The notes under the pieces were generated by a model. That model was not told where the DNA came from, did not search any database, and saw only the letters and a program-made list of their open reading frames with translations. DNA of 8,722 bases, taken from the NCBI GenBank assembly GCA_023399035.1, contig JAEWQX010000140.1, positions 1 to 8,722 of the forward strand, read 5' to 3'. Both the position numbers and the translations under genes were made by a program. This DNA is from Bacillota bacterium. Lineage in GTDB: Bacteria; Bacillota; Clostridia; Clostridiales; Clostridiaceae. Of the stretch, positions 1-5,980 are shown piece after piece. Numbering within the stretch: position 1 is the stretch's first letter; each line of letters opens with the position of its first letter.

Positions 1-290
1 CGTGTATACTCATATTTCTTTTCAAAAATATTATAGGGATCACTCATTGAACCTGTTCCTATGACACCCTTTTTTCTTTTGCTTTTCAAATCTCTTCGTA
101 TTATTTCTGTTGAATTTTCTTTAGCTCTTACAGTATCAAAATGTGTTATTCCATAGCAATCACTTCGCGAATCACAATAAATGCATCCATGAGGACAACC
201 TTTATATATATTCATATTATAATTCATGCCAAACCACGGATTATTTTCTGTATATGATGAAACAATGTTTTTAGCACTTATATATTCCAT
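1..290 (-). CDS. SPL-family (SplB/Rv2578c-like) radical SAM protein, 3' part cut by window start
   Basis: Only the first 96 codons lie in the window; the gene runs off the left edge. The start is the ATG at 290, preceded by AGGAAGGGG about 9 nt upstream. The radical SAM cluster motif CxxxCxxC is at C32, C36 and C39, in the context GCPHGCIYCDSRS. It is followed by KRKKGVIGTGSMSDPY, a stretch typical of the COG1533/SPL-like group. These three cysteines bind the 4Fe-4S cluster that cleaves S-adenosylmethionine; the substrate of this subgroup is not known to me. It is clearly paralogous to the full-length gene at 3623-4504: GC.H.CIYCDSRS.CY and GTGSMSDPY are shared in order and spacing. It is divergent from the MATE gene, and its promoter contains the palindrome at 348-373. 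The family call is firm. A true spore photoproduct lyase role is unlikely, because this group lacks its characteristic architecture as far as I can see. Confidence 0.88.
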   Translation of the reverse strand, partial: MEYISAKNIVSSYTENNPWFGMNYNMNIYKGCPHGCIYCDSRSDCYGITHFDTVRAKENSTEIIRRDLKSKRKKGVIGTGSMSDPYNIFEKKYEYT

Positions 291-339
291 TTGTAATATT
301 CCCCTTCCTGCTATATTATCATCTTCTTATAATAAGTTA

Positions 340-373
340 ATCATAATAAATATGACATTAGCATGTCATATTT
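340..373 (-). promoter_or_regulatory. Promoter with perfect 11-bp palindrome, putative operator of the radical SAM gene at 290
   Basis: Positions 348-358 and 363-373 form a perfect inverted repeat (AAATATGACAT / ATGTCATATTT) with a 4-nt centre. On the minus strand, ATGACA (plus 364-369) lies 18 nt before TATGAT (plus 340-345), so the outer arm of the palindrome would be the -35 box. The same arrangement appears before the second radical SAM gene at 3552-3584. A dimeric repressor or activator is the natural reading. The plus-strand MATE gene at 469 could share the control, but its own likely -10 (TGATAAAAT, 433-441) is about 60 nt away. The regulator is not identifiable from the window. Confidence 0.55.
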
Positions 374-468
374 TAATAATAATGTGAATTTTACATAATA
401 TACAGGATATTATTCTATAAAATTAATATTTATGATAAAATACAGGGATAAAAGAAATGGAGGAAATT

Positions 469-1833
469 ATGAACAAAAGATTAGATTTAACTGAAGGCAG
501 CATATCAGAAAAACTTATAAAGCTTGCATTACCTATAATGGGAACTTCATTTATACAAATGGCCTATAACATGATTGATATGATATGGGTTGGCAGAGAT
601 GGAAGCAAAGCTGTTGCTGCTGTTGGTACAGCTGGATTTTATCCATGGCTTGCTATGGCATTTATAATGATTTCAAAGGTTGGAGGAGAAGTAAAAGTAG
701 CTCAGTCTGTCGGAATGCACGACATAACAGAAGCCAAAAAATATATCAAGTCATCTCTTGAATTAAACATAATACTTGCAATTTTATATTCTGCAATAAT
801 GATGGCTTTTAACAAGCCTCTTATTGGATTATTCAATCTTGGTGACAATGAAGTTATTTCCATGTCCAGAAATTATCTTATAATAGTATCTGCTGGAATG
901 ATATTTACTTTTTTAAATCCCCTTTTCACTGCTATATTTAACGGAACAGGCAACAGCAGGACCCCATTTATAATAAATACATGTGGTTTATTGGTAAATA
1001 TCCTGTTAGATCCAATTTTGATTTTTGGATTTCATGGTATTCCAGCATATGGAGTAAGCGGTGCAGCCCTTGCAACAGTTACAGCGCAGGTTATTGTTAC
1101 GATACTGTTTATCATTACAATCATAAAACATAATGATACACTGTTTAAAGTAAGTCTGTTTAGGCACATCCAATTCAAATATTATAGATCTATTGTAAAA
1201 ATCGGAATTCCACTAGCAGTACAAAACGGATTATTTACTATCTTTTCCATGATAATGGGGATACTTGTGGCTTCATTTGGTCCAGTTGCTATCGCTGCAC
1301 AAAAAGTAGGTTCACAGATAGAATCAATATCATGGATGAGTGCTGACGGTATGGCTGCTGCCCTGTCAACATTTGTAGCACAGAATTATGGTGCCAAAAA
1401 ATTTGATAGAATCAGTACTGGAATAAAAAAAGGATTAATAACCGCTATAATATGGGGTATACTAACAACACTGATACTTATATTATTTAATAAGACAATT
1501 TTTTCATTATTTATCAACGAACCTGAGGCTATACTTAAAGGTGCAGATTATCTTAAGATACTAGGATTTTCTCAAGTATTTATGTGCATTGAAATTACTG
1601 TATGCGGAATATTCAAGGGTTTTTCAAAAACATTTGTACCATCTGCAATAAGCATAATATTTACTGGTGCAAGAGTTCCTCTTGCATATATCCTTAGCAG
1701 ACCAGAACATTTAGGTCTTAATGGAATATGGTGGAGCATAAGTATTTCAAGTATGTTTAAAGGTATACTGCTTCTTGGAACATTCATTGTGCTTTATAAA
1801 TATAAAAAAATAAATAATTCTGATTCAATATAA
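469..1833 (+). CDS. MATE family efflux transporter (MepA-like)
   Basis: This is a multidrug and toxic compound extrusion (MATE) transporter in the cytoplasmic membrane. Such proteins export cationic or amphipathic compounds in exchange for Na+ or H+. The N-terminal part has the family look: LIKLALPIMGTSFIQMAYN, then DMIWVG and the AVAAVG region. The protein shows about twelve hydrophobic segments in two halves, with FNGTGNSRTPF before the middle and AAQKVGSQIESISWM in the second half. The length of 454 aa is normal. I start at the ATG at 469 because GGAGG (459-463) sits 5 nt before it. An in-frame ATG at 457 would overlap that ribosome binding site and add only four residues. The gene is divergent from a radical SAM gene and followed by a strong terminator. 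The substrate cannot be told from sequence. Confidence 0.9.
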   Translation: MNKRLDLTEGSISEKLIKLALPIMGTSFIQMAYNMIDMIWVGRDGSKAVAAVGTAGFYPWLAMAFIMISKVGGEVKVAQSVGMHDITEAKKYIKSSLELNIILAILYSAIMMAFNKPLIGLFNLGDNEVISMSRNYLIIVSAGMIFTFLNPLFTAIFNGTGNSRTPFIINTCGLLVNILLDPILIFGFHGIPAYGVSGAALATVTAQVIVTILFIITIIKHNDTLFKVSLFRHIQFKYYRSIVKIGIPLAVQNGLFTIFSMIMGILVASFGPVAIAAQKVGSQIESISWMSADGMAAALSTFVAQNYGAKKFDRISTGIKKGLITAIIWGILTTLILILFNKTIFSLFINEPEAILKGADYLKILGFSQVFMCIEITVCGIFKGFSKTFVPSAISIIFTGARVPLAYILSRPEHLGLNGIWWSISISSMFKGILLLGTFIVLYKYKKINNSDSI

Positions 1834-1954
1834 GCAGAATAACTATTTATTCTTATTTTCTATAGTTATCCAGATGTCTGATTCTATTATTAAGTCAGGA
1901 TAAGAATATATTAAATCATACTTATATAGTGTATATTTCAATAATAATCACACA
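1834..1954. other. Short intergenic stretch with overlapping small inverted repeats
   Basis: Between the MATE stop and the terminator there is no gene. ATAACTAT (1839-1846) can pair with ATAGTTAT (1862-1869), and ATTCTTAT (1849-1856) with ATAAGAAT (1900-1907). The two foldings cannot form together. They are AT-rich and not followed by a clear T-tract, so I do not call them terminators. Confidence 0.3.
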
Positions 1955-2008
1955 AAAAATAAAACTGCAGCATATTCTTTTTTATATATTTGCTGCAGTT
2001 TTATTTTT
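1955..2008. terminator. Bidirectional Rho-independent terminator between MATE and 4Fe-4S genes
   Basis: A perfect 18-bp inverted repeat has arms at 1955-1972 and 1991-2008 around CTGCAGCA / TGCTGCAG, with an 18-nt loop. The A-rich start and T-rich end of the arms supply U-tracts in both directions. It separates convergent genes, and its right edge reaches into the stop codon of the minus-strand gene at 2007. Confidence 0.9.
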
Positions 2009-2645
2009 ATTTAACTATTTCTATTGATTTTTTAGGACATTTGTAAACACATTTCTGACAAAGAATACAGTCTGCATTTTTAATTACACTGTCTTTATAG
2101 TCTTTTGGAGATATTCCCATAGGACATTCTTTACTGCATAGACCACAGCTTACACATGAATTTGAAACAGACAGATTTATCTTTCTTCCTATAAGCTTTG
2201 CAATAAAATATGAAAGTGTCCCCATCGGACAGAAATTGCACCAAGTACGTTCATTATAGATAAATCCAAGAATAACCGCTACTATGGTTGTTACTGCTAT
2301 TATTCTATAGAATACAGCTCCTATACCATATAAATTCCCCCAGTTTTTATATAATCCCACACCAAAATTGGCCATTATAAAACAGACCATAAATAATCTG
2401 AATATACTGTTCTTAAAAAACTTTGGGACCTTTTTTCTAGGTGAAAATCTTGATAATAAATTGTCATAAAAATTACCTCTTGGACAATAATTTCCACACC
2501 AGTAACGTCCTTTTCCAAATACAGCAAATAACACAGGTGCTAACATGCATATAATTGCGGCTAAAGCAAATCTCATATCAAACAACGATGCTATTAAAAA
2601 AATAATTAATAATAAATACCCATACTTCTTATAATAATTTTTCAT
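2007..2645 (-). CDS. Membrane 4Fe-4S binding protein (NapH/polyferredoxin-like)
   Basis: This 212-aa protein combines membrane segments with iron-sulfur motifs. Hydrophobic stretches lie at about residues 8-44, 83-99 and 108-130. CGNYCPRG (C50, C54) and CNFCPMG (C136, C139) are the CxxxCP/CxxCP motifs of NapH/YccM-type proteins. At the C-terminus are two classic ferredoxin clusters, CxxCxxCxxxCP at C164-C174 and again at C193-C203. Family knowledge suggests membrane-linked electron transfer, but the donor and acceptor are unknown. It is shorter than typical NapH proteins. The ATG at 2645 is preceded by GAGGAAAG at 4 nt and AGGAG further up. A CRP-like palindrome at 2708-2724 lies upstream. 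The gene stands alone between terminators, with no reductase subunit nearby. Confidence 0.85.
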   Translation of the reverse strand: MKNYYKKYGYLLLIIFLIASLFDMRFALAAIICMLAPVLFAVFGKGRYWCGNYCPRGNFYDNLLSRFSPRKKVPKFFKNSIFRLFMVCFIMANFGVGLYKNWGNLYGIGAVFYRIIAVTTIVAVILGFIYNERTWCNFCPMGTLSYFIAKLIGRKINLSVSNSCVSCGLCSKECPMGISPKDYKDSVIKNADCILCQKCVYKCPKKSIEIVK

Positions 2646-2681
2646 CTTTCCTCATTCACTCCTTAATAATCTGATAAAATT

Positions 2682-2724
2682 ATTATAAATTAATATACAA
2701 TTTTTCTATGTGACTTTCTCACAT
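2682..2724 (-). promoter_or_regulatory. Promoter with CRP/FNR-like palindrome at about -41
   Basis: On the minus strand TATAAT lies at plus 2682-2687, giving a start near 2675. No good -35 box is present. Instead ATGTGA-CTTTC-TCACAT (2708-2724) is a perfect 6-bp palindrome centred at about -41, the position of class II activators of the CRP/FNR family. Against a simple CRP call, the spacer is 5 nt instead of 6. The position and missing -35 make activation plausible; the regulator is unknown. Confidence 0.4.
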
Positions 2725-2745
2725 TAAAAGATAAATAAAAAGCAA

Positions 2746-2801
2746 ACTCTATAACGCAAAATAGAGTATTTAAAATTCCTAATTGGCTTTAAATACTCTA
2801 T
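2746..2801 (-). terminator. Terminator of the HAD gene built from competing hairpins
   Basis: A 14-bp perfect stem (2761-2774 with 2788-2801, ATAGAGTATTTAAA / TTTAAATACTCTAT) lies just downstream of the HAD gene. A third copy of the arm, ACTCTAT at 2746-2752, can pair instead with ATAGAGT at 2761-2767. On the minus strand this second, short hairpin is followed by TTTGCTTTTTATTT, the better U-tract. The two stems share 2761-2767 and exclude each other. Read simply it is the end of the HAD transcript; a regulated read-through into the 4Fe-4S gene is possible. Confidence 0.6.
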
Positions 2802-2829
2802 CATTTACATATTCTTTTTACTTCCAAAT

Positions 2830-3486
2830 TTATTTTACAACAATATCTATAATATCCTGTGGCTTTTCAACTACATAGTCTGCCCTTGCCTGAGTCAGTT
2901 CAACCACATCTCCATATCCATAAAGGACACCTATTGATTTTATATTATTTTCTTTTGCACCTATTATATCATGTTCCCTGTCACCTACCATGATAACTTT
3001 AGATAAATCATCTATTCCTACGTTTTCCATAGAATATTTTATTACATCACTTTTCCTTACTCTTGTTTCTTCTAAATCAGCTCCACCTATAAAATCAAAA
3101 TATTTTGCAAGGTCAAAATGATCAAGAACCACTTTAGCATGTACTTCAGGTTTTGAAGTGGCAACTATAAGCTTTTTGCCATTGTCCTTAAGTTCTTTTA
3201 ATGTTTCTTCTACTCCATCATAAACCTTATTTTCATAAATCCCTTTATCAGTATAATATTCTCTGAACTTAGTTATTCCAATTTCAGCTTTTTCGTCATC
3301 AAAATCATAAAAGTTTTTATATGAATCCCTAAGAGGTGGACCTACAAATTTTCTTAAATCATTTAAATCTTCAACTTCAATTCCAAAATGCTTTAATGCA
3401 TATTGTGCTGCTTTTGTTATTCCCTCCCCGGAGTCTGTAAGTGTTCCATCTAAATCAAATAGTATGTATTGAAAATCATTGTTCAA
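2830..3486 (-). CDS. HAD superfamily hydrolase, subfamily IA (phosphoglycolate phosphatase/PpaX-like)
   Basis: This is a 218-aa cytosolic phosphatase of the haloacid dehalogenase superfamily. All four motifs are visible: DLDGT with nucleophile D11 and acid D13, T110-S111 in VATSKPE, K145 in RKSDVIKY, and GDREHD (D169, D173). A helical cap between residues 16 and 90 is the type C1 cap. Family members remove phosphate from phosphoglycolate, nucleotides or pyrophosphate; the exact substrate cannot be read here. I choose the TTG at 3486 as start, since GGAGG (3498-3494) lies 8 nt upstream. The longer TTG start at 3501 would overlap that ribosome binding site. The promoter at 3519-3546 and terminator at 2746-2801 suggest it is transcribed alone. 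It is divergent from the second radical SAM gene. Confidence 0.88.
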   Translation of the reverse strand: MNNDFQYILFDLDGTLTDSGEGITKAAQYALKHFGIEVEDLNDLRKFVGPPLRDSYKNFYDFDDEKAEIGITKFREYYTDKGIYENKVYDGVEETLKELKDNGKKLIVATSKPEVHAKVVLDHFDLAKYFDFIGGADLEETRVRKSDVIKYSMENVGIDDLSKVIMVGDREHDIIGAKENNIKSIGVLYGYGDVVELTQARADYVVEKPQDIIDIVVK

Positions 3487-3518
3487 AATTAATACCTCCA
3501 AATTACATTATAGTTATC

Positions 3519-3546
3519 ATTATATCATCTATTTTTACTGTATCAA
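3519..3546 (-). promoter_or_regulatory. Sigma-A type promoter of the HAD gene
   Basis: On the minus strand TTGATA (3541-3546) and TATAAT (3519-3524) are 16 nt apart. The start would be near 3512, giving a short leader before the TTG at 3486. It abuts the palindromic site at 3552-3576 that serves the divergent gene. Confidence 0.6.
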
Positions 3547-3551
3547 ATTAT

Positions 3552-3589
3552 AATCTGACGTACAGATGTCATATTATTTATGGTAAAAT
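3552..3589 (+). promoter_or_regulatory. Promoter with imperfect palindrome, putative operator of the second radical SAM gene
   Basis: Positions 3552-3576 match the palindrome at 349-373 in 18 of 25 positions, with the right half ATGTCATATT identical. The left half is CTGACGT where the perfect site has ATGACAT. CTGACG (3555-3560) lies 18 nt before TATGGT (3579-3584). This is the same -35/-10 spacing as at the first paralogue, where ATGACA precedes TATGAT by 18 nt. An extended -10, TGGTAAAAT (3581-3589), overlaps it and is an alternative. Confidence 0.5.
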
Positions 3590-3622
3590 TAAACATAATA
3601 TATTATGAAAGGAGTTAATAAA

Positions 3623-4504
3623 ATGATTAAGGAAATTGAAGGAAAGGTTTTATTATCAAGAAATAAAATGCCCTCAGGCTGGTTTGGCTGTAAATATCTC
3701 TTTAATATTTATAGAGGCTGTGAACATAAATGCATATACTGCGACTCAAGAAGTTTATGTTATCAGATAGAAAATTTTGATGACCTGCATGTAAAAATTA
3801 ATTCTCCTAAACTGCTTGAAAAAGAACTAAAAAGCAGAAAAAAGAAAGGTACAATCGGAACAGGTTCTATGAGTGATCCATATACATTTTCTGAAAAAAA
3901 GTATAACCTTACACGAAAATGCCTTGAAATAATAAGCAGATATAATTATCCTGTACACATAACTACAAAAAGTAATCTTATTTTAAGAGATGTTGATATC
4001 CTTCAGGAAATAAATAAGATCTATGCATCAGTAGCAGTTACAATTACAACATCTGATGATGCAATTTCAAAATTAGTTGAACCTTTTGCTCCATCCTCTA
4101 GCGATCGTTTCAAAGCTCTTGGTATCTTGTCTTCATTAGGAATAACCACCAGCATAACTATGATGCCTATACTTCCATTTATTGAAGATAATGAAACTAA
4201 TATTATAGAAATAATAACTAAAGCTGACTATTATGGTGTTAAGCATATAGTTCCATTTCTGGGTATGTCACTCCGCGATAGGCAGCGTGATTACTACTAT
4301 AAAAATCTCGATGTAAAATTTCCAGGTCTTAGTTCCAAATATAAGAAAAAATATAATAACAGATATACATGTTATGACAACAATTTCAAGAAATTAGCAG
4401 ATACCCTTAAAGAAACCTGTACAAAATATAATATTTCTTTAAAAATCCCTTCATATGAGGAAAAAATAAGTCAGGTTCAGCTTGATTTTCTAAATAAACT
4501 CTGA
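3623..4504 (+). CDS. SPL-family (SplB/Rv2578c-like) radical SAM protein
   Basis: This is a full-length (293 aa) radical SAM enzyme of the SPL-like group (COG1533). The cluster-binding CxxxCxxC is C33, C37 and C40 in RGCEHKCIYCDSRS. KKGTIGTGSMSDPY follows, then the TIM-barrel strands with VHITTKSNLILRD, SVAVTITTSD and SITMMPILPFI. The reaction of this subgroup is unknown to me, and it should not be called spore photoproduct lyase without evidence. I start at the ATG at 3623 because AAAGGAG (3608-3614) sits 8 nt upstream. The in-frame ATG at 3605 would contain that ribosome binding site. It is a paralogue of the partial gene at 1-290 and shares its promoter palindrome. It is likely a single-gene unit ending at the hairpin at 4544. 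Confidence 0.88.
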   Translation: MIKEIEGKVLLSRNKMPSGWFGCKYLFNIYRGCEHKCIYCDSRSLCYQIENFDDLHVKINSPKLLEKELKSRKKKGTIGTGSMSDPYTFSEKKYNLTRKCLEIISRYNYPVHITTKSNLILRDVDILQEINKIYASVAVTITTSDDAISKLVEPFAPSSSDRFKALGILSSLGITTSITMMPILPFIEDNETNIIEIITKADYYGVKHIVPFLGMSLRDRQRDYYYKNLDVKFPGLSSKYKKKYNNRYTCYDNNFKKLADTLKETCTKYNISLKIPSYEEKISQVQLDFLNKL

Positions 4505-4543
4505 TTCTAACACTTAAATTTTATTTATAGCAAGCAGAAATAA

Positions 4544-4566
4544 AGGCAGCTATACACTAACTGCCT
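4544..4566. terminator. Hairpin between convergent genes, probable terminator
   Basis: AGGCAG (4544-4549) and CTGCCT (4561-4566) form a 6-bp stem with an 11-nt loop. On the minus strand it is followed by TTATTT, so it fits the end of the acetyltransferase transcript. On plus there is only a weak T content. The short stem keeps confidence moderate. Confidence 0.5.
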
Positions 4567-4615
4567 CTAACAATTATCCATATAAAAATATATAACAATT
4601 CTAAGAGATGGAGGT

Positions 4616-5077
4616 TTAGCCTTCTTTATGTATATACATTCTGATCATATCTGATTCTCCATCACATTTAACCATACACAAGAATTTCCATCCATATCTC
4701 TCATAAAATGAAGTATGGTCTGTAATAAGATAAAGTGTATTTATATTTTTATTTTTCATATCCCTGCATACAAATTGCAGCATTTCACCTGCAATACCTT
4801 GACAGCGATATTCTTTTTCTACATATACTGCACAGACATTTGGCGTTAAATCTTTACGGTTGTGAAAGTCATTTTCTATAACGCCAATCCCCGCAATAAT
4901 TTTATCACCATCTAAAACCACATACCACTGTGGAATGGCATTCTGCTTAGTCAAACAAGTATTCATGCTTTCAAGATATTCTTCAGCTGGAATTTTCCAC
5001 TTATCATGAAACCAATCTGCAGCAGCATCTTTCAATTCTGGTTTGTTGCATATTTTAACAATATCATATTTAATCAT
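4616..5077 (-). CDS. GNAT family N-acetyltransferase
   Basis: This is a 153-aa acetyltransferase of the GNAT fold. The acetyl-CoA binding motif A is at residues 83-100: AVYVEKEYRCQGIAGEML, matching the R-x-x-G-x-G/A pattern. FYERYGW (residues 124-130) is the typical C-terminal motif with the tyrosine that can act as general acid. An N-terminal WFHDKWKIP segment is the likely acceptor side. The substrate is unknown; candidates are small amines, drugs or a protein N-terminus. The ATG at 5077 is chosen over a TTG at 5098, with AAAGGA about 12 nt upstream, a rather long spacing. It begins 25 nt after the DUF1062 stop with no terminator between, so the two genes are almost certainly co-transcribed and fall under the same leader at 5801. 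Confidence 0.85.
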   Translation of the reverse strand: MIKYDIVKICNKPELKDAAADWFHDKWKIPAEEYLESMNTCLTKQNAIPQWYVVLDGDKIIAGIGVIENDFHNRKDLTPNVCAVYVEKEYRCQGIAGEMLQFVCRDMKNKNINTLYLITDHTSFYERYGWKFLCMVKCDGESDMIRMYIHKEG

Positions 5078-5102
5078 AAATACTAGCCATCCTTTCAAAT
5101 CC

Positions 5103-5708
5103 TTATTTCCCTAATAAATTATTTTTATTAGAAATTATAATTTCTATTTTCTTTCCTATATAAGTCTTGTCCAATTTATCAGTTTCTTCACTATAGACAA
5201 ATCCTTCTTTTATCATATTCTTCACTTCATTTCTAGAAATCTTCAATATCTCACATAAAATTTTATCAGCCCGAATCTTAAATTCATAAGGATTTTTAAT
5301 AAGTATACTTTTTTGGATATCTGATTCGTCACTTTCAGATTTACTACTTTGAGCTACTAAATCATATACTTCTTTTTTAGTATTGATTGTAGCTTTGTTT
5401 TTTAAAAACAGTTCTTTTTTAGTTCCATATGCCAATGCCAGCTTTGAATCATTATCTAAAAACTTCTTATATTCATTTTTATCAATAGAGCCTGGCTTTA
5501 CTCTTTCATAGATAGTTAAATTATATGTATGCTTACATTTTTCACATTGATATATAAGCCATACATCCAATGCATTTCCATTTGCATTTACTCTAAAATT
5601 ATTAGTATTGATATAATTGGTCTTACAACCGCACTTTCCGCATTTTCTTATTATTTCATAAGATTTCTTAGGTAAAATTGTATATTCACTTTTTATATTG
5701 CAGCTCAT
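5103..5708 (-). CDS. DUF1062 protein: zinc ribbon plus S4-like RNA-binding C-terminus
   Basis: This 201-aa protein belongs to the DUF1062 family by its N-terminal signature. That signature is KCGKCGCKTNYINT, FRVNANGNALDVWLIY and QCEKCKHTYNLTIYERV, with C23, C26 or C28 and C55, C58 forming a probable zinc ribbon. Residues 115-138 are low in complexity (SSKSESDESD), a linker. Residues 145-192 resemble an S4 RNA-binding domain: IRADKILCEILKISRNE, MIKEGFVY and a final KKIEIII, matching the RLDkfL...l..SR...k..I..G.V...d.iei pattern. The family has no assigned function that I know; an RNA- or ribosome-associated role is my inference. The start is ATG 5708, with GAGGAG 7 nt upstream; the ATG at 5723 would overlap this site. 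It is preceded by a leader peptide and stem-loop and followed by the acetyltransferase gene. Confidence 0.8.
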   Translation of the reverse strand: MSCNIKSEYTILPKKSYEIIRKCGKCGCKTNYINTNNFRVNANGNALDVWLIYQCEKCKHTYNLTIYERVKPGSIDKNEYKKFLDNDSKLALAYGTKKELFLKNKATINTKKEVYDLVAQSSKSESDESDIQKSILIKNPYEFKIRADKILCEILKISRNEVKNMIKEGFVYSEETDKLDKTYIGKKIEIIISNKNNLLGK

Positions 5709-5842
5709 ATTGCATCTCCTCATATTTTATTAATATTGGATCTGCAAAGGCTATATGCCAATATGAACAACTTAATTTTTAATTACTGCATATGCCTTTG
5801 CTATGCAATATTATTTGGTCTACACATAAGCACTTCCCCTTT
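5706..5842 (-). promoter_or_regulatory. Structured leader of the DUF1062-GNAT unit (putative translational attenuator)
   Basis: After the uORF at 5801-5827 comes a stem of 14 bp with one bulge (GCAAAGGC.ATATGC at 5801-5788 with GCATATAGCCTTTGC at 5758-5744) and a 29-nt loop. The end of the uORF (5811-5803, ATATTGCAT) is a perfect 9-nt complement of ATGCAATAT at 5715-5707, which covers the spacer after the ribosome binding site and the start codon. CATATTGGCAT (5765-5755) can pair with the same start region with one bulge. No T-tract follows the stem, so control of translation is more likely than control of termination. It shares its layout with the leader at 6247-6378. Confidence 0.65.
5801..5827 (-). 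CDS. Leader peptide MCRPNNIA upstream of the DUF1062 gene
   Basis: This 8-codon ORF (ATG at 5827, TAG at 5801) is preceded by AAAGGGGAAG with 6 nt to the ATG, a strong ribosome binding site with no other gene to serve. The peptide has Arg3-Pro4 and ends in Ala, like MTRPVIFA at 6335-6361. The two are the same length and share the AGA-CCN codons, GCA TAG CA at the end and the downstream stem-loop. A regulatory leader peptide is inferred, in the style of erm/cat attenuators. Translation has not been shown. Confidence 0.7.
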   Translation of the reverse strand: MCRPNNIA

Positions 5843-5851
5843 CCATTTTCA

Positions 5852-5882
5852 ATAATATAACTTAATCTTCATGCATGCCACC
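5852..5882 (-). promoter_or_regulatory. Weak promoter candidate for the DUF1062 leader transcript
   Basis: On the minus strand TATATT or TATTAT (plus 5852-5859) lies about 30 nt before the uORF. No good -35 is found in the upstream GTGGCA area. Since a strong terminator (5906-5972) lies just upstream, some promoter must be in this stretch; the exact boxes are uncertain. Confidence 0.3.
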
Positions 5883-5889
5883 TTAAGAT

Positions 5890-5972
5890 TTTTTCAAAAA
5901 AAGAATGAGCCAATACACTACTGAATCACAATGTATCTAATAAAAATTGTGTGATTCATCAGTATTGACTCA
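5890..5972 (-). terminator. Long-stem Rho-independent terminator of the CD3324-family gene
   Basis: The arms TGAGCCAATAC...TGAATCACA (5906-5930) and TGTGATTCA...GTATTGACTCA (5950-5972) pair along nearly their whole length, with one bulge and two mismatches. On the minus strand the stem is followed by TTCTTTTTTTG, a good U-tract. It begins about 8 nt after the stop of the gene at 5981. The stem is longer than usual for a terminator but the layout is standard. Confidence 0.8.
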
Positions 5973-5980
5973 ATATAAAT

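Noticed and set aside
353..385. Short ORF (ATG at 353) upstream of the MATE gene as another leader peptide
   Set aside because: It has no ribosome binding site, lies within the palindromic operator and does not resemble the two leader peptides.
1572..1787. Minus-strand reading frame of 71 codons inside the MATE gene
   Set aside because: It lies fully antisense to a well-supported MATE coding region, has no recognisable domain and is a shadow frame.
3623..4504. Naming the radical SAM genes splB (spore photoproduct lyase)
   Set aside because: They belong to the broader SPL-like group; the motif context and two-copy arrangement give no evidence for DNA photoproduct repair.
5906..5972. Long inverted repeat considered as a MITE or IS end
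   Set aside because: No target duplication or transposase is visible, and the position right after a stop codon with a U-tract on the same strand fits a terminator.
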